A stretch of DNA of 64,000 nt from the NCBI RefSeq assembly GCF_039555335.1, contig NC_092631.1, positions 15,538,305 to 15,602,304 of the forward strand. The letters run 5' to 3'. This document shows positions 61,401 to 64,000 of this stretch, piece after piece. Positions within the stretch are counted from its first letter, which is position 1, and every line of letters begins with the position of its first letter. Origin of the DNA: Amphiura filiformis (Eukaryota > Echinodermata > Ophiuroidea > Amphilepidida > Amphiuridae). The translations under genes and the position numbers were made by a program. The notes under the pieces are model-generated. The model worked only from the letters and a program-made list of their open reading frames with translations. It had not been told where the DNA came from and did no database searches.

Positions 61401-63562
61401 CAGCTTAGGAACAACAAAAGTGAAGGGGTACAGTAAAGCATCAGACACGTGAAATAAGATGCTTATGCACTCTGTTCTTGAAGGACGGTGCGTCGTTGTC
61501 AGATATGTCTCCGACTGCTCCATCTGGTTGGCTATATCAAACGTGAACTGCAGAGTGCGAATGAATGAGATAATGAAGATCTGGGCAGACAGATGGAAGA
61601 TGACCATCAATATCTAAAGGCAATGACAATATCAAGAAAGCAGAATCTAATTAAGCTAGATCTTCTGTTTGGTACCACCAAACTGGCTGAGAAGGAGGGG
61701 AGGGTATCCTGGGAGTCACAGACGACAGCAAGCTGAACTGAATAAAGCACATTTCCAACGTCTCGTCCAGAGCAGGACAGAAGCTGGGCACTCCGAGGAG
61801 AGTTGTAAATAAACTTGATGTCAGAGACAGAGCAACCGATTACAAGGCTCAAGTTCGCAGTGTGATGGAATATGCCACACTGTCTTGGATGAGTGCCATC
61901 TCTAGGATTACTAGGATGCCTCTATCCAGAGGAAGGCCCAGAGCTAAACATCACATCTGTCCATCAAGACGTGAAGTGGCTGCAGCAACAGTCTTCTACA
62001 AAATGCACACCAGCTTGTGCCCACCAGATCTGAAGGCACCACTCCAGCTTGTCAATACCTTGCCATGCTCTCACGGAACCATCTACTGGCAGGATCGGTT
62101 CAGGCTAGCGAGCAGTGTACGGCTTCAGGGTTGTCTCCAGATGTAATCGCACAAATAAGGTGGAATCATCTGCGTAGAGGTAGGGTTGGTTGCAAACTCA
62201 TCACCCAGGTCATGCATGAAGACAGAGGACAAAAGTGGGCCCAATATCGACCCCTGGGGAATTGATGATTTGATGGAGGAAGTACTTTACTGGCCAGATA
62301 AGACACCTTTGATGGAACGATCTGTCAGGTAGCTCTTAATTCAGATAAGCAGCTTGCCGGATCTTTTGCCATGTTATCAGTTGGATTCCAAGGCGATATT
62401 TCTGAAGTTGTTTCTGTACAACAGCCTCCATGACCTCGAATTTCTTTTATGAATAGGTATGACAGATGCAGTCTTCCATTGGCTTAGAGAAGCAAAGCTC
62501 AAACAGCAGGTATCGGGGGATTATTCTACAAACCAAATCAGACATAAACATGAGACTGCCGATGTCATGTGAGGTCATTTTACCATCCCTAGCAAAGATA
62601 TTGTCTTCTTCTACAAACGACATGAGACTACCGGAGAGTTTGAGATCTCTCATTGTCATTAACATGAGACTACCAGCGGGATAGGGGGCTTAACCTGTTT
62701 TTGATATAGTGGGTTTCTTCTATAAACGACATGAAACTACCGGATAGTTTGAGAGTTCTCTTAATCATTGACATGAGATTACCGGGGAATATGGGCCCTT
62801 CTAACATGTCTATGACATATCATGGGGATAATGGGCTTAGGCTATTCTACAAACGGCAAGTTTCAAATATATTTTAAAAATTTAAAATAATTGTACATTT
62901 TCATGCCCATATTTGGAATCAGCATGAAATTGCATGAAAATGAGTATAAACAAGCCTAGTTGGTTCAATGGATCTTAAAATATCTCTTGATATTTTGAGA
63001 AAATATCGAGTAGTACACAAAGCATTAAATATCTTACCCCAAGATCCGTAGATTTCTAAAGGTAACCGGACATTCATATCCCTTAAAAGACGCACATTTC
63101 CTTTGTTTATTGTTTATCTTTTTAGATGTAGAGTGTGATGCGACGTGTCCGGAAATGTGGACTTCTTACAATGGCGCGTGTTATATGTATAACGGGAAAA
63201 AGGTCAACTGGGCAACCGCTAAACGTGAATGCGCAAGTCTCGGCGCGGATCTTGTTAGTCATCTTGTCCGAGATGGCGATGAGCACAGGTTCCTTGGTGA
63301 TTACATTGCAATGGTTAGCGGTGGAGTTAAGGGTAAAAACAAGTTCGTTACAGCGTGGATTGATCTTAATGATCAGGATGAGGAAGGCAACTTTGTTTGG
63401 AATAATGGTGAAGCACATGAAGGCATTGTAGACCAGAAGAAGCAAAAGAAGAAGCGTGATTGCGTTATTATCAAGAGAGGGGTTTTCGAACATGAAAAAT
63501 GCGGAAGCAAGCGGGCTTTCGTGTGCAAACAGCATCAAATCCAAATACTTCCCCATTATTAG
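43400..63562 (+). CDS. Modular secreted protein: FAMeT-FAMeT-Kazal-VWC-VWC-CTLD
   Basis: A ten-exon gene. Exon 1 is about 43400-43466 and ends exactly with ATG before GTAAGT. The following exons are 44604-44664, 47902-48108, 48419-48685, 49937-50158, 52006-52290, 55507-55650, 58233-58436, 59003-59179 and 63126-63562 (stop TAG). All exons join in frame, and every junction after exon 2 is phase 1. From the ATG of exon 2 the product is 667 residues (668 if the exon 1 ATG is used). Order: signal peptide (1-18), FAMeT 1 (21-178), FAMeT 2 (180-347), Kazal (348-396), VWC 1 (397-463), VWC 2 (465-522), C-type-lectin-like domain (524-667). No transmembrane segment follows the signal peptide. It is probably an extracellular matrix, mucus or immune-type protein; the actual role is unknown. 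A candidate AATAAA lies at 63823-63828. Additional exons in the long introns cannot be excluded. Confidence 0.8.
44604..44664 (+). CDS. Exon 2: signal peptide
   Basis: It encodes [20 protein letters not shown], a short classical signal peptide with likely cleavage after Ala18. The acceptor is CTTATTTTTTCAG and the donor is GTAAAT. Two earlier look-alike acceptors (CAACCTTTTTCAGATC near 44335 and CAACCTTTTTTCAGATC near 44455) come from a local tandem duplication of about 120 bp. Confidence 0.75.
44722..44819 (+). repeat. (ATTC)n microsatellite
   Basis: About 24 uninterrupted CATT units in the intron just after exon 2. Confidence 0.95.
44935..46350. repeat. Pair of diverged direct repeats in intron 2
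   Basis: About 44935-45165 and 46125-46345 share TTTTAATGCTA, ATAGCCGAG, CAATGAAATATTTTT and AACGATTCGTGATACC. They bracket the SINE. Non-coding. Confidence 0.55.
45510..45912 (+). repeat. tRNA-derived SINE with conserved core
   Basis: The 5' head GCGTGGCGCAATGGTTAGGG (A box) and GGTCCCGGGTTCGATTCCC (B box) is tRNA-like. Further on, CTCCGTCCTTCGGAGGGGAC and GTTAAGCCGTCGGTCCCGTG resemble, from memory, the conserved central domain of Nin-type SINEs found across animals. The tail contains tggaaataagcttcaat and an A-run. A second B-box-like GGTTCGAGCCCC lies at about 45970. Confidence 0.7.
46350..47276. other. Intron 2, remaining part
   Basis: No exon-like ORF. It contains a segment shared with 42640-42870 (ATGGTGCTGCTTCCG) and AT-rich filler. 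Confidence 0.4.
47277..47671. mobile_element. MITE family D, copy 3
   Basis: TCCCAGCAAATACAAAACG and GTTTTTGTGTTTGCTGGGA, flanked by TA on both sides, with an internal deletion relative to copies 1 and 2. Confidence 0.8.
47700..47878 (+). repeat. (ATATT)n pentanucleotide microsatellite before exon 3
   Basis: About 33 units of TTATA with TTATG variants, ending 20 bp before the exon 3 acceptor. An equivalent array precedes exon 5. Confidence 0.95.
47902..48108 (+). CDS. Exon 3: FAMeT domain 1, N-terminal half
   Basis: It encodes [36 protein letters not shown] and [11 protein letters not shown]. Phe-x-Val followed by a-x-NDA-IxLSP is the hallmark of the farnesoic-acid-O-methyltransferase-type domain (Pfam Methyltransf_FA). 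The acceptor is TTTTATTGCAG and the donor GTAGGT. Despite the family name there is no methyltransferase fold motif to support catalysis. Confidence 0.8.
48419..48685 (+). CDS. Exon 4: FAMeT domain 1, C-terminal half
   Basis: It starts [12 protein letters not shown], the conserved IGGW block, then [30 protein letters not shown] and [12 protein letters not shown] with WEFC, matching the end of the FAMeT domain (VGFSTGWG-W-F type). Cys residues in AILCNS, PYCSED and WEFC, with the one in exon 3, are conserved in the second copy. Confidence 0.85.
48865..48947 (+). repeat. (ATATT)n microsatellite of the duplicated unit
   Basis: The same pentanucleotide as at 47700, preceded in both places by a ttattgattagtattatatt-like phrase. 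It marks the start of the duplicated unit holding exons 5 and 6. Confidence 0.9.
48948..49910. mobile_element. 963-bp palindromic TA-flanked element just before exon 5
   Basis: CAGACTTGACATTTAATATG and CATATTAAATGTCAAGTCTG are perfect inverted ends; TA is on both sides. The arms continue inward (gggtgtgtcgggtgatgg against ccatctcccgacacaccc; cctaaaatggcgg against ccgccattttagg), so most of the element folds back. The ORF at 49257-49457 lies in the loop and is not recognisable. Confidence 0.85.
49937..50158 (+). CDS. Exon 5: FAMeT domain 2, N-terminal half
   Basis: Nearly a copy of exon 3: after an extra ETETA it encodes [27 protein letters not shown] and NDAYILLSP with about 8 changes over 68 residues. 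It has the same acceptor context (ACATTTTATTGCAG) and donor (GTAGGTTGTATGA). Confidence 0.85.
50159..52005 (+). other. Intron between exons 5 and 6, expanded
   Basis: 1847 bp against 310 bp in the first FAMeT unit. Only the outer 60 or so bases match the first unit, so about 1.5 kb has been gained. No TIRs or ORFs identify the inserted material. Confidence 0.5.
52006..52290 (+). CDS. Exon 6: FAMeT domain 2, C-terminal half
   Basis: It parallels exon 4 ([35 protein letters not shown]). It differs by a 15-bp insertion that turns SEDVKYVG into [13 protein letters not shown] and by one extra residue (WEFCST). Substitutions cluster at HKD/HQQ and QDPFM/QPAFI. Confidence 0.85.
52510..53830 (+). 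repeat. Long repeat shared with 56060-56840
   Basis: The two stretches share GTGTACTGGAATATTTAGAA, CCAAAGGAAGAACTTTCT, CAGGGTGTCCCATC and GGCAGGATCACTCAAAGT. In this copy MITE family B is inserted after CCATACAT (52869-53387); the other copy shows the empty site. Intronic, non-coding. Confidence 0.8.
52869..53387 (+). mobile_element. MITE family B, copy with paralogous empty site
   Basis: CATAGTGCAGTTATACTGC at the left, TAACTACAGTATG at the right. Compared with the uninterrupted CCATACATTAAGGG at about 56398, the insert adds the MITE plus up to a few bases. Shorter than the copy at 34346 because of internal deletion. Confidence 0.8.
53960..54860. mobile_element. Foldback element with tRNA-like arms, related to 14176-16216
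   Basis: The left arm carries TATGGCTTAGCGGTGGACG and GGTTCGAACCCCGG (tRNA A/B-box-like, about 54018-54075). The right arm carries the inverted version (GAACCTCTGGTACTAAAGGC and CCACTTCACCACAACAGCC, 54585-54640). The outer part (CAATATTTTGCAAGACA, AATAAATAAACATCACATG, GACAGGGCCGGCTG) matches 15580-15700. Confidence 0.65.
54886..55452. repeat. Minisatellite in two opposite orientations
   Basis: Units of AGTCCGAATCTGAAAAACAC and TGCGCTAGTCCGAA run forward to about 55100, then the same unit runs as its complement (TTCGGACTAGCGCAGTGTTT) to 55452. The whole block is a large inverted repeat of a minisatellite of about 27 bp. It ends 54 bp before the Kazal exon acceptor. Confidence 0.85.
55507..55650 (+). 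CDS. Exon 7: Kazal domain
   Basis: [20 protein letters not shown] then [12 protein letters not shown] and AHEGQC show the Kazal pattern C-x3-C-x7-C-x10-C with GSDGVTY. The predicted reactive-site P1 residue is Arg (CTRE), which would suggest inhibition of trypsin-like proteases; Kazal modules in mosaic proteins are often non-inhibitory. Acceptor CCTTATAG, donor GTACGT, phase 1 on both sides. Confidence 0.9.
57052..57715. mobile_element. TTAA-flanked palindromic element (family M3), copy 2
   Basis: Matches 12357-13027 throughout (AGAGCACATCAGACCTATCG, GCCGACGATCAATTGAAAA and complements), TTAA near both ends, centre at about 57385. Confidence 0.8.
57738..57803 (+). repeat. tRNA-like segment
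   Basis: CATTAGCTCAATTGGTATC and GGTTCCTAGTTTGAATCCCGG give A-box and B-box-like motifs at about the right distance. Stems are incomplete, so this is probably a SINE head. Confidence 0.4.
58233..58436 (+). CDS. Exon 8: VWC domain 1
   Basis: It encodes a ten-cysteine von Willebrand factor C module: [20 protein letters not shown], then [38 protein letters not shown]. The CxxC-x-C, CC and final C spacing is diagnostic. VWC modules bind BMP/TGF-beta ligands or matrix partners in other proteins. Acceptor TTTAAATTACAG, donor GTATGTGA. Confidence 0.9.
58521..58856. mobile_element. TA-flanked MITE with 21-bp tandem core
   Basis: CACTCTAAATTTCAAGG and CCTTGTAATTTAGAGTG are inverted ends with TA on both sides; inner GATTAGGGACCAATCAA pairs with TTGATTGGTCCCTAAC. 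The core is about 8.5 copies of a 21-bp unit, AAGATTTAAAATTAAATCTT plus T, itself nearly palindromic, which produces a spurious RFKIKSL-repeat ORF. Confidence 0.85.
59003..59179 (+). CDS. Exon 9: VWC domain 2
   Basis: It is a duplicate of exon 8: [38 protein letters not shown], with the same splice contexts (TTTAAATTACAG, GTATGTGAAGACATCA). It is shorter by 9 residues in the N-terminal part. Flanking intron sequence is also duplicated, so the exon was copied with its surroundings. Confidence 0.9.
59180..60149 (+). other. Intron before the CTLD exon, first part
   Basis: It contains a (GT)n run near 59568-59588 and two related phrases (CACCAGCGCAGTCACCTTCG near 59675, CACCAGCGCGGTCATCTTTG near 59901) in sequence that probably belongs to the LINE remnant next to it. 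No exon recognised. Confidence 0.4.
60153..61120 (-). pseudogene. RLE-type (R2-like) LINE, C-terminal remnant
   Basis: Minus-strand fragments give [34 protein letters not shown], then the zinc-knuckle-like [19 protein letters not shown] and [15 protein letters not shown], and [16 protein letters not shown]. The (T)L-HIL-GRY-WRHD block followed by an RPD motif is typical of R2-like LINEs that use a restriction-like endonuclease. The frame breaks near 60600 and near the catalytic region, so it is inactive. Confidence 0.7.
61195..61290 (+). repeat. CATGAGACTACCGGAGAGTT repeat, first cluster
   Basis: AACGACATGAGACTACCGGA and GCATGAGACTACCGGAGAA about 55 bp apart. The same units reappear at 62545-62800. 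Confidence 0.7.
61620..62155 (+). pseudogene. CR1/L2-like LINE reverse transcriptase, C-terminal fragment (+)
   Basis: Translation with frameshifts shows [56 protein letters not shown] and [20 protein letters not shown], a sequence type common at the C-terminus of CR1/L2-like elements. It is disabled. Confidence 0.65.
62150..62450 (-). pseudogene. CR1-like LINE reverse transcriptase palm fragment (-)
   Basis: On the minus strand [35 protein letters not shown] and then ADDST (with a shift) match the PQGSxLGP and ADD motifs of CR1-like reverse transcriptases. It abuts the fragment above in the opposite orientation. Confidence 0.65.
62540..62800 (+). repeat. CATGAGACTACCGG repeat, second cluster
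   Basis: Four diverged units of about 55-75 bp: AACATGAGACTGCCGATG, CGACATGAGACTACCGGAG, AACATGAGACTACCAGCG and GACATGAAACTACCGGATAG. Related to 61195-61290. Confidence 0.7.
63126..63562 (+). CDS. Exon 10: C-type-lectin-like domain and stop
   Basis: The whole domain is in one exon (residues 523-667). Landmarks: [39 protein letters not shown], the WIGL-like [17 protein letters not shown], and [20 protein letters not shown] with VCK. Six framework cysteines are visible. EPN/QPD and WND calcium-sugar motifs are absent, and a lysine-rich loop (QKKQKKKRD) is inserted. A ligand other than simple sugar is possible. Stop TAG at 63560-63562. Confidence 0.9.
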
Positions 63563-63822
63563 TAATTCGGCGTAGACGTTGACAAGGTAAAAGACGGAGT
63601 GGATGGGCTGTGTGGATTACTAACTGTTCTTATCCAGTCTTTGTGTAAGTTTGAGAGTATACACAGTCTACTCAATCGATATCAGGAAGGGGCATTGTGA
63701 CGTCATCCAATCCTAGCATCCAATCTACCTCTTACCTAAACGTCGTACACACCTTAAAGTGCATGTTTTAAGTAGCAATAGTAATCATTTATGATGGACA
63801 TGTCCAAATTTTAAAAAGTAAT

Positions 63823-63828
63823 AATAAA
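63823..63828 (+). terminator. Candidate polyadenylation signal of the modular gene
   Basis: AATAAA about 260 bp after the stop codon, in AT-rich sequence (taataataaagtaaagc). The cleavage site is not known. Confidence 0.5.
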
Positions 63829-63850
63829 GTAAAGCATAGATCAAACACTT

Positions 63851-64000
63851 AAGGTGGTACTACACCCCTTGATAAATTTGTGACTATTTTTGCATTTTTC
63901 TCAAAAAATAATTACACACTTGTAACAAAAGTTATGTATATTATAGGGGCAAGGAATTCAGTTACTACACTGGAATTTAAGTGATTCAAGACAAGCAGTA
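63851..64000. mobile_element. TTAA foldback element (family M2), cut by the window end
   Basis: TTAAGGTGGTACTACACCCC, TTTGCATTTTTCTCAAAAA and TATATTATAGGGGCAAGG repeat the left arm of 11673-12040. The right half lies outside the window. Confidence 0.75.

Noticed and set aside
63122-63556. 144-residue minus-strand ORF
   Set aside because: It is antisense to the C-type-lectin-like exon, which has clear domain evidence on the plus strand.

Overview
The window is eukaryotic. It has introns with GT/AG borders, long stretches without genes and a very dense load of transposable elements. The recognisable host genes (MCM3, MEA1, a galactose 3-O-sulfotransferase and a large modular secreted protein) are animal genes. 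The repeat style (many foldback and TIR elements, RTE-like and RLE-type LINEs, Penelope remnants, tRNA-headed SINEs) suits a marine invertebrate deuterostome, probably an echinoderm. That assignment is inference and could not be tested by search.

Layout. 0-1 kb: the last two exons of MCM3 (+). 1-10 kb: MCM3 3' flank and several short TIR elements, one of them with an 89-bp tandem array. 10.1-11.5 kb: MEA1 (-), two coding exons. 11.6-25.9 kb: no host gene; foldback elements, a 2-kb palindrome carrying tRNA-like sequences in both arms, a Penelope-like remnant, a PIF/Harbinger-like element and a nest of transposons inserted within each other (20.2-24.8 kb). 25.95-28.8 kb: a complete Gal3ST-type Golgi sulfotransferase (+), whose second coding exon lies between inverted copies of one MITE. 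29.6-32.8 kb: an RTE-like LINE with a 20-bp target duplication but with catalytic parts deleted. 33-43.3 kb: more non-autonomous elements, including nested Harbinger-like ones and a TIR element filled with AT-rich satellite.

43.3-63.6 kb holds the most interesting object: a ten-exon gene (+) with a CRE site and TATA box. It encodes a predicted secreted protein of about 667 residues: signal peptide, two farnesoic-acid-O-methyltransferase-type (FAMeT, Methyltransf_FA) domains, a Kazal domain, two VWC domains and a C-terminal C-type-lectin-like domain. Every junction after the first coding exon is phase 1, so each module is a self-contained cassette. The two FAMeT domains come from a recent tandem duplication of an exon pair together with its introns. 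I do not recognise this domain order. The introns are full of SINE, RLE-LINE, CR1-like and MITE insertions.

The four host genes have no evident functional link to one another; they are ordinary neighbours separated by repeats. Exon borders were inferred by eye from splice consensus, reading frame and family resemblance, without transcript data.
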